Origin: a virus
Strand: one strand, 5' to 3'
Virus record (IMG/VR): IMGVR_UViG_3300031957_002446
Location: 1 to 53,249 of that record
DNA: 53,249 nt
A program made the position numbers and the translations under genes. Shown here one piece after another: positions 31,701 to 43,800 of this stretch. The stretch's first letter is position 1, and the number at the start of each line of letters is the position of its first letter. A model generated the notes under the pieces. It was given only the letters and a program-made list of their open reading frames with translations, was not told the DNA's origin and did no database searches.

Positions 31701-33251
31701 AGTTATAAAAGTTCCAGAAGTTTGATGAACTTCTACAATATTCAATCCCGAAATAGCCTCAGTTATGTATCCGCTAGCACCACTGCTTAGACCTTTAATA
31801 TAACTTCCTTTTGGAATGGTGGTAGATTCACTAATTGTAAGTTTGGTATATGTTTGAATATCAAATAACCTCAAATCCCAAGAAGTTGTTTGGTCCGAAT
31901 ATGGAGCATCAGTAAGAGTGAATGAAAATACTCTGGCTTCTCCGATCTTATCTCCGGTTCCAGATGTTGTACTGTTACTTCTTTGATTGAATAATTCAAC
32001 CACATAAGTTGAATCACGATTCAATCCAATTGCTGGAACGCCAAAAACATTATTAACTCTTAATAACGAGCCAAAAGATAGAGGAACTCTTACAGCTTCT
32101 ACACTTGCAGTTGTTCTTGCCTTGTTGGCATCAATAATAGTATATTTTGATATGTCAATGTCATATCCTTTCACATATGCTTTACCAGGACCGATTGTAA
32201 GGGCAGCCAGATCGTCTGTAGGAGTGTTTCCACTTGAGGTAGTCTGATCTGATCCATAAAGTCCCTGATTTCCTTGTTCGTCGTTTAGAGACTCGCTGAA
32301 CGTAAGTGAGAATGGAGTTACAGTATAGTCTCCAGACTCTTCAAAAGTTCTTTTTGCTAGATAATCTTTGAAAATATTATATTGTGGTTTTGGTTCTGCG
32401 ATATCAGGAATTCCTTCCTCAGATCGCATGATCTCTACGAAATTTACATCGTCCAGATCATCTAAAGATTTTTTGTCAAGAATTAAATCAAACTTGAATC
32501 TATCTGCACCAGGAGCTGAAAAGTTTGTAAATCCCTTTGCGTTATCAAAGAGATCATTGTCTTCATTAGCATTAACAGTGCTTTCAGAAATTGTTAAACC
32601 AATTCTATAAGATGGTTCATTTGAATATTGATCTAGAATGATAGTTTGCTTTAAAACCCTCGCAAAAAATCCTCTAACAAAATAGACACCATCATCAACA
32701 GAGACTGCTGAACCAATTGCAGTTGCCTCAAAGTTAATGCATTGAGCAAAAGATGATCCAGGAACAATTGTAGTGTTTCCATAAACTACAGTATCTTCAG
32801 CTAGAAGAAGTTCTCCATCAACAAAAGAATCAAAAGTTCCATCAGAACCAGAATTTAAGTATTTTACATATAACGTTAAGTTTCCAGTATCAGATTCCTC
32901 AGAAGTAATTACATTAACTACGTTTGCGGTAATTTGACTAGTTTGACCTCTAATTGAAGTTCCAATAAAATTATCGATATATGTCTCTACATCAATGCCA
33001 AGAAAAGTAGTATTAATTTTTACGGCATAATATTGAGTATCAATTGAAACCCCGCCAGGTATGACTATAGATCCATCTTTAAAAAAGTGATCGCCAAAAG
33101 ATTCAATCTGATTTTGGAAAACAGATTGTAGATTGTTTAGTTCCCTCGCCTGGACTGGAAATCCGGGCTTAAACAGAACCCTGTAAAAATTATCATCCTC
33201 GCTATAATCGTCGTAATAGGGAGTAATGTTTAGGTTTGTTCTTTGTGCCAT
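25722..33251 (-). CDS. DUF4815 giant baseplate/fibre protein, 2509 aa
   Basis: The N-terminus (TPYYDDYSEDDNFYRVLFKP, then GFPVQARELNNLQSVFQNQI and FFKDGSIVIPGG) is the DUF4815 domain of T4-like cyanophage structural proteins. The long middle is beta-rich. Residues about 1630-1690 are Asn/Ile/Thr/Val repeats (NRTINNITQNITRV) resembling a trimeric shaft, ending in ten consecutive arginines (1692-1701), then DPLAQSFLTDSQGGFITSVD, a conserved block. A GxGY repeat pair lies near 1935-2000. It occupies the slot of T4 gp9-gp12, suggesting a wedge-linked fibre or adhesin. No Shine-Dalgarno is visible 4 bases after gp8. Confidence 0.88.
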   Translation of the reverse strand: MAQRTNLNITPYYDDYSEDDNFYRVLFKPGFPVQARELNNLQSVFQNQIESFGDHFFKDGSIVIPGGVSIDTQYYAVKINTTFLGIDVETYIDNFIGTSIRGQTSQITANVVNVITSEESDTGNLTLYVKYLNSGSDGTFDSFVDGELLLAEDTVVYGNTTIVPGSSFAQCINFEATAIGSAVSVDDGVYFVRGFFARVLKQTIILDQYSNEPSYRIGLTISESTVNANEDNDLFDNAKGFTNFSAPGADRFKFDLILDKKSLDDLDDVNFVEIMRSEEGIPDIAEPKPQYNIFKDYLAKRTFEESGDYTVTPFSLTFSESLNDEQGNQGLYGSDQTTSSGNTPTDDLAALTIGPGKAYVKGYDIDISKYTIIDANKARTTASVEAVRVPLSFGSLLRVNNVFGVPAIGLNRDSTYVVELFNQRSNSTTSGTGDKIGEARVFSFTLTDAPYSDQTTSWDLRLFDIQTYTKLTISESTTIPKGSYIKGLSSGASGYITEAISGLNIVEVHQTSGTFITGERFSINGNYEVPRSIKQITVYTLDDVHSVYQDASSLGLQSDFVADSVLRERLAPEFNAIHQVNVSTGSGGISTITSGGEKFTGIATNSIVAYNNVIDQYADRVYNRVVSVADDGNSIEVEAVPNVIGVATGLLPVSASGSVAVNFRIGVSEFQFGEDGGSLIAPLVNQNVANIALNSSNLPILNQVTGRTSDAFGQIAFNSSATGITSSFFEEFNQQRYTIAYSDGTIEDLTADQVSINSDGTVVTITGAKPNETNINVTVTVNKKDLRSKLKVHTRSTKVTVNKSTQRSAGVSTNVNNGLDYNDFYGLRVQDDQISLNYADVSRVIAVYESIDSNPPILDKLTFEAGLELNTASILGEYISGPNNKALAQVVTRLSATEIEVVYLNDDRFDIGEELQFQESGIFGILQSIRSGVFVDRTDDYRLDKGQKPDIYDYSRIVRSPGVGIPTKQLLVIFNHYTVESSDDGDVFTVDSYDAERFKLDIPEIQILGKFVRASDCLDFRPRVAPFSGTTSSPFDYDSRDFSAAGGSTTLIPKPNESAIVSYDYFLPRTDRLILTSEGQFQLVEGTPSNTNVQVPQIVKDSMTLAVIEYPAYVYDVNDIRIIQVDNKRYTMRDIGSLEDRIQNLEETTSLSLLESETRNLQVQDADGLTRFKSGFFADDFKNSNLLNSASTCIVDPGENTVICNQDRNTLSPQIVPFEQKIAADFDFGEDYALLDANLRKTGTAITLNYDEVEYLQQPFATRTENVNPFNIIEWIGSIRLNPPSDQWTTNLTDANNRVIERFRTINTGRTLTNTNVTQGRSFQGVGGGEASRLVTNQPTRSTSTVTTTDRAITNISGSIDIDETQDRFIRSRNVEFKAEGLKPFTRYYPFMDDSNRIDVIPKYLEIENVSGSFRPGEIVDGEASVRDPRTRGTRYINFRICVPNHKSGNFLFPDTFLDANPYDRNIDFGDTDSYNASSTLLNIDTEALAVSAQGSFNGRVFVGMKLTGRTSNAQATVKDVRLVTDSFGSLAGCLWFRSPNTVNQGFLFRTGTRTFKLTSSSSNAEALPGSLDISDAEVNYTARGTTRRVTLNLTATALTTTRNDTTTTITNNVEFRAARIPAPRIINNNFIERRITQLQPIVNVDNRTINNITQNITRVTRNVTQNITNINRTTVVRPVVREVRRERVIVRRRRRRRRRRDPLAQSFLTDSQGGFITSVDIYMATKDLRAPLTVELRTMELGVPTTTLVAEEAQVILSPIDVNTSTDASVATRVTFPAPIFVEPRTEYALVLLAPTSDKYTAWVARLGERAVAGGSGSDNALYTRQYGAGALFKSQNGSIWEASSFEDMKFIINRAQFVAESGVLTLQNPDLSFDSGILPLLPTNPIKSLPRKLSVGITTAETADMQNILSFGRKVGQGNTVTGFIENVGGPIAALNISITGTGYSTGTYSGVNFYTVGGNGSGATGVVTVSSAGEISQVSIASSGTGFIVGESLGITTSDVFKGTDAVISVGAITGYDTLYTTNVNGQEFVTDEELIYYNDSNNPISLGSTLITSSSVYDQLYSGNVIEVLHPRHAMHSINNVLEIKDVKPNTSPTSLTAAVLNTDNTISVADTTTFATFQGISTSQGYVIVNNEVMYYDSIGAGQLGISTRGAENTTAARHSNGDLVYPYEFANVSLAKINKQHNMPSSNVLQSAKKMDSYYLEISRGDRPTGPNQLNFNDEIIAGGNSVWISRNIQFDQITTNLDIITPGETSVGGRIRTITGTSAGGVEPSFQDTAFQPTSLNTTIIYPSPRMVASKVNESNQPTITALPRSKSLTIEVDMIGDDSGGRFSPVVFSDQISVDLDRTRLNRPINDYINDPRTGEIEGDPHTSFYVSQKIDLKNPASSIRVLTSAYVDQTAEIRCFYRVFSSDAQFVEPQFVPFPGYNNLRDTDADGFGDQVIDSTKSSGLPDRIVPSSLQDEFREYQFSVDNLQPFDSYQIKIVFNGTNEALAPRLNDIRTIALA
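28149..28178 (-). repeat. Ten-arginine tract (AGA/AGG-rich) in the DUF4815 protein
   Basis: Ten Arg codons in a row (nine AGA/AGG, one CGT), giving a purine run with two AGGAGA-like Shine-Dalgarno matches inside the coding sequence. It precedes the conserved DPLAQSF block. Confidence 0.95.
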
Positions 33252-33255
33252 TGAT

Positions 33256-34818
33256 TCAGAATTCCAATACTACTTTGATGTCTTCTTTTTGGCGGGAGTT
33301 GCGATTAACGCTTGGGCGATTATCTAGATAAATTATTTCGCCTGACCTCTTATTTATTTGAGATTCAGCAATTCCATTTGTAAAATTAACCCCCAAGTTA
33401 ATAGTGGCTGTATCTGTTGATGTGGTTATTCCTGTAAAATTCACGTCAACTGAAGCAGAAAATCCTCCAGCAGAAGTGATGAGTTCTGCAGAAGATTCAA
33501 ATTTAACAACCGTAGCTTCTGATGTGATCCCAATGTAATCTTTTTGATCTGCAGTTGATTTGTTGAAGTAAAGAGATCTATCTTGAATGTACTTAATAAC
33601 GTTTGTTTCTTCATCAAATGAAGCAACATATGCTACAGCAGTTGTTGTTCCTACAACTTGCTTGATTTGATCTCCAACTATCAGAGATCCAGTAACACCA
33701 GTAACTTTAATCGCATCCATAGCGTTAAAGTCATTTGATGAGAAAAGATCTGTTGATCCAATAGATGTTGGATTCTTCAAAATTCCAACTTGTGCAAAAA
33801 CAGTATCTGTTGGGAAATTTCTAGTAGAATCATCAAATCTTGCATAAAGTAAAACTTTTTCCGCTCCAAGTTCTTTATAAAGATCATAACCATGACCCTT
33901 CGATGGTGGAATAATCGGAACTAATTTTGCAAACTCTGTTAAAGATCCACTTTGAATTGGGCCTAAATCCACAATTCCATAACTATATCCTTTTCCACCC
34001 TCAGATACCTGAGCTTTTGTAATTCTTCCGCTACTATCTGTAGAAATTACTGCCTTTCCACCAGTACCATCCCCAAGAATATCGACCTCAGAGTCAAGTC
34101 CAAGACCATATCCGAATCCTTGTCTTTCAACACTAATGTGCTTTAATTGATTTTCATTAATCTCAGAATTGCCATTTTCTCTTACTGCAACAATCTGGGG
34201 ATCGTTAGAAGTTGACCAGTTTGTTGGAAGAGTAATGTACTCCGTAGAGTCAAATTTAATAATATCTGATGGATTGACAGTAAATAAGTATTTCCAAATG
34301 TAACCATCTCCAGATTCACCAGCTCTAGCTGGTTCCAAGTCAGTAAATTTTGGTTCATCCTGGGATGCATTTCCAGTAGAATTGGTTGCACTAGAACCAT
34401 TCTCAATACAAATATAAACCCTAAAATCAGAATTTAAAACATAATATCTAGAATCATACAATCTAGCTGAACTTGTTACCGGAGACAAATTCAATACACT
34501 ATAGTCATGACGATATTTTTCATATGTTGTTCCCTGCTTCCATTCAACTTTGCGAATAACTCTACGAACGTTTGCCGTAGTAATTTTTCTACCAAATAAC
34601 ATCGTGTCATAGACATGATTTTGGTAGTTAAAATTGTCAATTGGTGATGGTTGACCAATCGTGTTGGTATTCCAATCTGCAGTTCTACCATATCCAATCG
34701 CAAGAGTTGGATTAGGTAATGATGTAAAGATATAATATGAATTATCAGTATTTTCTACGGACCTTACAAAGTTATCAACATTCAATAACCTAAACTGGTC
34801 CGTTAACAGTGCAGCCAT
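33256..34818 (-). CDS. 8: Baseplate wedge protein gp8, enlarged
   Basis: Wedge component that binds gp7, gp6 and gp10 in T4. The ends match gp8: TSLPNPTLAIGYGRTADWNT, VRRVIRKVEWKQGT, ESGDGYIWKYLFTVNPSD near 165-185, and a C-terminal SGEIIYLDNRPSVNR followed by DIKVVLEF. T4 gp8 has 334 residues, this one 520; the extra part includes GFGYGLGLDSEVDILGDGTG and GGKGYSYGIVDLG, the same GxGY module as gp14. A CATAAATA late motif lies 27 bases upstream. Confidence 0.92.
   Translation of the reverse strand: MAALLTDQFRLLNVDNFVRSVENTDNSYYIFTSLPNPTLAIGYGRTADWNTNTIGQPSPIDNFNYQNHVYDTMLFGRKITTANVRRVIRKVEWKQGTTYEKYRHDYSVLNLSPVTSSARLYDSRYYVLNSDFRVYICIENGSSATNSTGNASQDEPKFTDLEPARAGESGDGYIWKYLFTVNPSDIIKFDSTEYITLPTNWSTSNDPQIVAVRENGNSEINENQLKHISVERQGFGYGLGLDSEVDILGDGTGGKAVISTDSSGRITKAQVSEGGKGYSYGIVDLGPIQSGSLTEFAKLVPIIPPSKGHGYDLYKELGAEKVLLYARFDDSTRNFPTDTVFAQVGILKNPTSIGSTDLFSSNDFNAMDAIKVTGVTGSLIVGDQIKQVVGTTTAVAYVASFDEETNVIKYIQDRSLYFNKSTADQKDYIGITSEATVVKFESSAELITSAGGFSASVDVNFTGITTSTDTATINLGVNFTNGIAESQINKRSGEIIYLDNRPSVNRNSRQKEDIKVVLEF
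33351..33358 (-). promoter_or_regulatory. Possible late-promoter motif AATAAATA inside gp8
   Basis: Minus-strand CAAATAAATAAG about 100 bases before the DUF4815 start, inside gp8. Could give that giant gene its own late message, but such octamers also occur by chance in AT-rich coding DNA. Confidence 0.35.
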
Positions 34819-34844
34819 TACTACTCTTTTGCAGGAATTTTTTT

Positions 34845-34852
34845 TATTTATG
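34845..34852 (-). promoter_or_regulatory. Late-promoter motif CATAAATA before gp8
   Basis: Minus-strand GCATAAATAAAA in the 35-base gap between the giant gene and gp8. Predicted leader about 20 bases. Confidence 0.65.
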
Positions 34853-34853
34853 C

Positions 34854-37800
34854 TTACAGGAAGACCTTTTTAGCGAGATTGCCACTTCTTCTTAAACCAA
34901 CACCACCAGATCTCACAATTGTTGGGAATGTTGTGAGACCAACGTCCACAGTATTTCCAGCAACAGATAGTGAAATTGGATTCAAAACTTGTCTCTTAAA
35001 TCCACCAATCAGACCCCAAGAGAACTTACCAACTCCAGTAGAAGAAGTTGCAGCCAATCCAACAATATCAGTATCGGATTTAATGTTGCAAGTAATTTCT
35101 CCAGTTCCGGTTAATTCAAAACTAAAGTCATTTACATGATAAACGTTGTTAAGGAACTGTGTTCCAATTCCAATCACATCAGTATCATTAGCGTTTACTG
35201 ATGTAACTCCTGTTCCAATAGTGGTATCCTTAACAAAGATCTTATAATCTGGTTTTAAAGTTCCAAATAAAGTTGTCTCAGTAGATCCAATCAAATCAAC
35301 GTACAATTTCAATGCTAGTGGATGTCCACCAGTTCCTGTAGTTGTTCCAATTCCAGTAATAATTCCACTATAACCAATAATAACATCACAACTTTCTAAT
35401 TTTTCACTATCAACAGTTGGAATTTCTACCATAACGTTAGGAACCCTTGTGCTGGTATATCCAAATCCAGGATCCACAATTCCAATTGCAGTTAGAGAAC
35501 CACCAGCCGCAGTTCCTGTTAAAATAGCAGTTGTACCGACTCCTACAAGTCCATAAGTCACATCATCCACTTTTGGTGGATTGGCAATTGAAAGACTTAC
35601 AGTTCCATCAGTATATCCAGATCCACCACTTACAATTGTTGCAGTTGAAATTGTTCCAGTGGCAGAAACCGTAACCGTAACAGCAGCTGATACTGGATCA
35701 TTGTATTTAACTACCAAACAATCAGGAACTACTTCCTCAACGTTGGACCCATCAGCATCCTCTTCATATTGGAAGAATTCTGCATCATCAACAAATATAA
35801 AATCTTCACTAGTTGAGAAATCTCCAATAACTTTTGCATTAGGTTTGATTTGAGACTGTAAAGAATCTCTAATTTTATATTGGAAGTCTTCTTGTAAGAT
35901 AAGATCTCTCTTTTGAGGTAATAGTGTAATTGGACGGAAAAGCGCATCATCAATACCAAGACCTCTGTAAATGTTTGTCTCTACTTGCTCAGAATCTTCA
36001 ATTCCAAATATAATTCTTTCTGATTGTGTAGCAACATTATTCGGATCTAGTTTTTCCAGAATTAGTTTATCTCCTGGTTTGACAACTTCATCAACTTGAA
36101 CCAAAACGCTGTCAACACCTCTTTGTCCTCTAAAGAAATAGATTTTGATGTCATCATTGGGTTGTGGAGCAGAAGTAAAGTTAAAATTGAAACTAGTACC
36201 ACCCTCAAAGAAATAATCTTTCTTGGGTTGTTGAATTACTCCATTTACAAAGATGAGAAGAACTGAGTCCAAATCAACAAGAATAGATTGTTCATCATCA
36301 GTATTTTTTTGGAAACTTAGTAGAGATCCATTTAGAGCCAATGGGAATCTTGTTCTTACACCATTTTGTAGACTTCTGATACTATCAATGTAGTCTACTT
36401 GACCAAAATTCCAAGATGAGAAGGAATCATCAAATACCTGTAGAACTTCAAAAATAACATCCTCATATGCAGTTCCGGCATATCCAGGATTATTTGAGGG
36501 AACTCTGTAAGGATTACTTGGGAATGCTCCGGTCACAATTCCAACTGGTTTGAATTGGTCTCCAACTTTAAATCCAAATCCTCTGCTTTGTAAGGAGAAG
36601 TTTTCAGCGATAAAGAATTCTGTTCCTATTCCAGTTGTCTTAGCAGCTCCTGCTTTGATATCTACTAATAGACCTTGACCAGTTTGAGTAGTAGAACCAA
36701 TTCCAGTTCTAAACACTCCTTCAATAGGTAGATTTCCATATGAAGGGGTACTTACGTTGACTGTTGGTGAAGTGTAACCTGTTCCAGGATTAGTGATATC
36801 AAATTTCAAACGACCTCCAGTAAACTTACCTCCTTGAGCTTCACCAACATTGATAGTAATAGTATCTGTTGTAGTAGCAGAAATATCCAAATCAGTATTG
36901 TAAGCAGGATCAGGAAGTCCTCTACCACCAACTTCGCGTGGATAGCAATCAATTTTAGTGTTATTGTCCTGTAAGCAAGAGAAGCAAATAGATTCGGTGG
37001 CAAGTCCTACTTGATCTACACCTGCAGTTAGAGAATGTCCTGCAATGGTAAGAGTAAGATCACCTGTTACGGGGTCATATGTGCCGTCTGTGGGCGTATA
37101 GGGACCACCAGTTCCAGTAACTGCGTCAGTAGCAGCACTTTCAAATCTATGCTCATTAAATGGAATAGTTGCATCAACAACAGCGACAGTTCCCTCATGG
37201 CCATCTTCTTCTAAGGATACACTAGCAGTGTTGAAATATCCTTGTCCAAAGTTTAATCCATCATAATATCTGGCAACTGTGCCATCACTTACATAAGTGT
37301 GGGCAAACCCAACTATTCCAACATTAACACTAAATTGTGTATTAGAAATTACGGTATCTACTGAATATGGGCCGGTGTTCTTAACGCCATAAACTTCACC
37401 GCCAGTGTCGTATGTATGGTCAATAGTTGAGATGCCAACATTTACAGTAAGTTGATTGGCGGCAGGAACATCAATGACAAAATACTTGGTTCCTTGAGTT
37501 CCATCTGGGAAGATAGTTGTTGTCACACCTGCATGTGGAGCAGCGCATGTAAATTCAATGTTACTCAGGTTGACCTGATCAAATTTCGCAATGTTATGAT
37601 CTACACTTGTGGTAATCGTAGATAGACCCGTGGTCTTATCATATTCAAAGTTGCTAATGTTGTAGATAATACCACGTTCATCTGGGAATACTGTTGTTGT
37701 GATTGATCCACCAGCTGGACATTCAAAGACAATATTTTCAAATTGTGCAAACCATCCAGATTGTAAATTGTGGTTAGTGGATGTAGTTACAGTAGCAACA

Positions 37801-40800
37801 CCAGTTTGATGTGTATAATCAAATCCTGTAATATTAACTAATGGGCCAGTTGTATCGACTCCAATAATATCAACGATGGTTCCTCCGGCACCAACTTCCG
37901 CAATTACTTTTGCGGGAACTAGAGGTGCAATTCCTCTACCACCAGAGAATCCGATGGATATAATTCTTCCCCCAGTTGGCAATTCATTTGCAACTGGATC
38001 AGTTTCGGAAACAAAAAGTTCTCCACTAATTAGTTTGTTTCCAGAGAACTTATACTGAACTTCATCAGTCACTGGATCAACTTCAATAGAATATACATTT
38101 AAAGGATTGTTTTGCGTTGTTTGTCCTTGATATAACCCATTAATGAATACAATACCAGAACCACTAGCCGCTGTCTCAAGTCCAACGGGTTGCTGTCCAC
38201 CAACAGTTACATTAAAAGTCTGTCCTAAACCAGTAAATGATGGAGAAACATCATCATAAATTTCATTCAATGCATAATCTTGTCTCAAATATGTTCTTCC
38301 AGAGAAAGAAGATCTAGTAACAGGAAGATTTCTATCATCTAAAACAAATCCAGCACCAGCACCCGTTGGTGCTTCGGTAAAGAATATTGAATTTTCTTCA
38401 ATATTATAAGCACCTTTGTGGACAATTGCGAGTTCACCATCACTATAACTTGATGCAGAAGTTCCAACATAAGCTCTTTGGACTTGTGCTACATTAAAAG
38501 ATCCAATTCCAGTTATAGGTCCAAAAGTGCTAGTTGCAATACCAACCGCAACTACTTGCATAAATTCTTCACCAATTTTCAAAATATCTTGAGAATTAAT
38601 GGTTGCAATACCAGAGAGAGCAAAATATGTTCTTGATGCTCCAATATTTTCCTGAAGATTATATTCAATTGATGTTCTACTAATTGGATTTTGTACTACT
38701 CCATCAATTGTGATGATAGTCTTAGTCAATTTCTTAGTAGTATCCAACAAGTGGAAATTTCCAAGACCACGACTAGTGACTTCTAGTCCAATTCCAGAAA
38801 TAGCAAAATCTTTTTTAGTCGCTAACCTAATATTATCATTATCAACCCTAATAGCATATACACTATCTGGAATAATGTCGGTGGTAACGCCAGTTCTATA
38901 CACTTGTTGAGCTGTAGTCGCTGTAGAGACCAAAGACATTGAAACTGCTAGTCCAACTCTATCAACAAAATAGGTTGACCCTACTCCAACGGGAACGTTG
39001 TTATCAACAACAATAGAATTAATTCCAATTGCAGTGATAGTTCCAAATCCTGTATTAGTATCTAAATCAGTTACAGTATCTCCAAGTTGTAAGAGTGTGT
39101 GGTTTCCAATTCCATTAATTAGAGTAGTTCCAAAAGAATTTCCATTAAAGAAAATATATGTGGTTCCGATGCTAACCACTGTAGCCGCAGCTTGAACTCC
39201 TTGACCTTCTATTTCCTGACCAATTACAATATCTACAGTTGTACTAACTCCAGAAATTACTTTATCACCAGCTCTTACGTCACCTTCAAATGATCCACCT
39301 CCAGCAAGAGTGGTTCCAATTCCAATCTTAGAAGAGGATAGGCCGGAAATATTTGTCCCTTCAGAATATCTCAATTCTTGACCACTTTGTAAGAAATGGC
39401 TAGGAATTGTTATTCTTCCATCTGATAGTCTAAAGACAGATGGATTTCCAGGATCAAATCTATGTGCGTAAATTGGGAATCCTTCATGAAGAAGTTCAAA
39501 TTCGAGTTGGTCTGCTGGTTGATAAATTCCTTGAACAACTCTTTCCAATACCGTACCAAAAGCAAAATCATCTATTAGAGTAGAATTAGTGTCTTGATCG
39601 CTATAAAGAATTTCAGAATACTGCTCAATTCTTGCAGTAGCTCCAACATATGCAGCATCTGGAATAAATTCTAGATATGCATACTTATCCTGATATCTTC
39701 CAGTGAATGTACCAATGCCAGTAGAGGTATTAACACCAATTTGAGGATATTCGAGGGTGAAACTTTCAACTAATCCTGGATCTTGTGCAAAAACCACAGA
39801 AGTCATAACTTGAGTTTCGCCAACTCCAATTCTAACAACAGATTTGGCAACTCTGTCTGCTAAGGTAGTGAGACCAACAATACTAACGCCAGCCCCAGTT
39901 AACACTTCATCAAAAGTGTTTGATTCGAGTCTGGCAGTCCTCTCAGTCATGTCATCCTGAGTGCTTAATCTGAATGAAACAGATCCAATACCTGCTCCTC
40001 CTGTACCAAATCCTACAGTTCTAGATTTAATGGTAACAGTTCCGGTTCCTCCATTAGTGAAGTCTAGTGAGAATTTATCTTTCCCATCAGTATCTGTAAA
40101 AACAGAAGATCCAAAAGTACCAATTGGTTGATATGATAGTGCCTGCTCAGAACTATCAAAACCATATTGTCCTAGGTATGTTTCTGAGATTCCGTCATGA
40201 AGTAATGATATTTCTGCAAATTGCTTTTGGCCTGTAGTTTCATTCAACATTTCAACAGTTGAATACGAACCATTATATTCTGTGATGCCGAAAGAAACTA
40301 AAGAAGTAACTACACCTGCGGAAATCTGATCAGAATTTCCAACAAGTAAGTTGTCTTGAAGTATTCTTGAACCAGTACCATCTGTTCTAGAATCGAATAG
40401 TGATCTAAACGCCTTAATATCGTAAGCTTTTAACGGATTTGTTGGTGTAAATCGCATTGAAATTGCACCACTTATCTCATCATAGACGGCTTCAATTTCA
40501 CCAAGAGATTCTAATTCATCATCTTCTACAGCAACAGATCCATTACTCTTAACTCTTATACGCTCAACGTTGAAGGTATTTCCTGAATTGTCATTACTAA
40601 CAACTAACTCAACAATCTCAAAATGAGTTCTATCTTCCCTAGAAGTAATAACAATGAAAAATCTATTGAAACCAACTGATGATGGATATATCAAGAAATC
40701 TGTAAATTTATTCTCTAAATTGTCACTATCTGCAAAGTCTTTGCTGATATCATCATGAATCAAAACCCTATTAGTTACACACTCGATAAATGTCGTTAAT

Positions 40801-43800
40801 TTTTTATTTCCAAATTTGATTGAATTTGTAACTTTAGGGGAATTTGTCACAACGTCAGTATCAACTGCGAAGTCAAAAAATCTTTGAGCATAGACTGGTA
40901 ATTCTTCAATAATATCAACAACAATAGAAGATTCTGCAGCTGCTGTTGTCCCGATACCAACATCAACGTTATTAAGTATACTTGTATCAACAAAGTTTTT
41001 GGTTCCACTGATATGAACCATACGATTCATAGGATCTACAAGATCTTCCCATTCAACTTCTGTTTTAACAGCATAAGCTAATTTTTGATAATAGTCATTG
41101 TCGGGAATTACTTGAGTATCATCATTTAAAAATCCTTTAAAGTTAGACCAACCAAAGTTTTGTTGAACTCCAGAATCAACCTCATAAAAACCATCGAAAC
41201 TAATAATTTTTTTAATAGTTGCTTTAGTTCCAGAAACTTTACCTAAGACTACATCACCAACTTGCAGTTCATAATCTCCCAGAGTCTTAAGAATTCCATT
41301 TTCTGTCGTTTTAGTTACAAATAGATCTGTTTCTACATTGCCAACACTAGTGACTAGTAGAAGTCTTTCATTATTAGTGAATATGTCAGATTTTAAGTTG
41401 ACTTTGAATAATGGATATTTGTCTCTTTTTACAACACTTCCAAAATTAACTACTGTTTTTGCAATGCCTGGATTAGTAGTAAATCCAGTCAGATCAAAAG
41501 TAATTTGAGCTGGATTGACTCCACCGTTAAAGTTTTGTACTTTGAAAAATTCAAATCTATAATTTGCAGAGTTGAATCCATCACCATCGCTATTTCCCTC
41601 TGGATCGGTGTATTTTTCGATGCCATCAACGTACACTTCATCACCAGCGTTTAGTGGATTTGTTGCAAATCCAATCAAAGGAGTTACAATTTTAACAGTA
41701 AGAACGCCAGTATTTACACTATCTGCCTCAATAATTGTTAATCCATTACTATTGTCTGAGCTGTAAATACTATGTGCAACACCTGCTAATCCAGATGGAG
41801 CTTTAATAATCTCCACATCATCAATAGATCCTCCACCCTCATTAAGAACAGCCAATAACTCTGCATCATTAATAACCTCTGCAGTTACAGAGTTTACTAG
41901 TTGTAATTTTGGCGTACCAACAAAACTAGTTCCACCAAATACAATATCTACGCTTTCAACAGTATTGAAATTCTCCAAATCATAATAAGTTGGAATATCT
42001 GCAACTGGTTGTAGCGTTTTATCCTGAGAGAATTCAAATCCTGGTTTTTCAATTCTAAAAGAATTTAATTTTCCAATTTCATCGGATGTTACAGACAATT
42101 CGGCATTAACTCCTTGCGAAGTAGTAATTGTGGAAATGCCAGGAGTCTTTTCGTAATTAAATCCTTTGTTTAAAATTTTAATCTTATTAATACCACCAAG
42201 ACCTGTTTTGGATCTGGTAGTGTAGCTCAACTTATCGCAAGATGAAGGAGTATACTCATCTTGCTCGGGAGTTTCAAAAAGTGCTACCAAGAAAGAAGTT
42301 GTAGCTACTCCAACCACAACCGTATTAATATGATACTTACTATCAACGTATAAAATTCTTGAATGATTGGTAATATATTGATCTGGTTCAATTAAAATAT
42401 TATTGGCAGTATCAAGCAAATTGTAATAAATTTGCTCGGGAATATTTTCATTAAACTCTATAGTAATACTTTCAGTTCCACCTGCACCTACTGTCCCAAC
42501 TCCAGAAACTTCAAATGATGTTGATTTTCCTGTTCCCACAAGTTCATTTCTGAAATTTTGATCAAAGAAGAATTTTAATTCATATCCAGAAAGAGAGGTA
42601 TCAGAAACATCAAAAACAAGATTGTTGTTTCTAACTACTTGAATTTCTGGGTTAATAATTGACAAACTTTGACCAGAACCACCTGTAGTTCCTAATCCAA
42701 TTGTTCTTGGATTATTTCCTATAACATCAATGTAGGTTTCTCCTAATTGAATTTTATCCTTATCAACTACAAAGACAAAATATTCTGTCTTGTCTACTGG
42801 ATTTTCTAGAGGATCTGGATTATTGGGCCCTTTATAGTAAAGTTTATCGCCAGTTTCAAGTCCATGATCGACTAAAGTGATTTCACTAGTCTGTGCATTA
42901 ACTGCATCGGATCCAAATCCAATTGGATCGAATAAAATTTTACGGATATCTTCATCAAAGATAACACTGATAGAAGAAGCAGATCCAACGCCACGAGAAA
43001 GATTTGTTTCAATATCTATTTTTAAAGAGTCATTTAAAGTTAACTGATGAGTTTGTGCAGTAGAAACTCTAGCTGATAATCTATCAACTTTACCAATTAT
43101 TTGCTCTTTATTTGGAATACTCTCAATAAAATATTCAAAACTTTCACTATCAACCGTCTTATATAAAGTTGGATTGGCATTGAATATCAAAATATCACTA
43201 TTAAGAGTAGTTTTGATACCAATCGTATTCTTTCCTCTGTTTGAAATGAATACTTCTTGACTTATTCCATCCTCTGGGAAAGCGAATGTTGAAGCAGAAG
43301 ATACTGTTGATACACCAAGAACATTTGCTCCGCTAGGAACACCAAATTTTACTCTTTGATTGTTTTTAAATGGATGGTCTTCAATATAAATTGATTGAAT
43401 AGGAATACTTCTGTTTGAAGTAATACCTAAAACTTCATATTGAATAGATACATGCCCACCAGAAGTTGTTCCAAAACCAACAGATTCATTCGGATTGAAA
43501 TACACCTTATCATTTGGTGATGAATTGAAATTTTCTCCATCAACATCTATGTAAAAATCTGATGGTTTTGCAGTTACTGCAGCCCCAGCCAAATGTCCAT
43601 CGGTACTAATTCCTCTAACAGCTCTTAATACCGAATTATAAGGACTATAGTTATTTGATGGTCCATAGACGTTCAATACCTTTAAAGTTTCACCTTCAAT
43701 AGTAATTTCAGTATCTGGTCTTACATATTTTGGAATAGGCGATATTTTAATATCGGTTTTCATTCCACCAACTGATTCAGCTGGCATAGATTCTTGAATT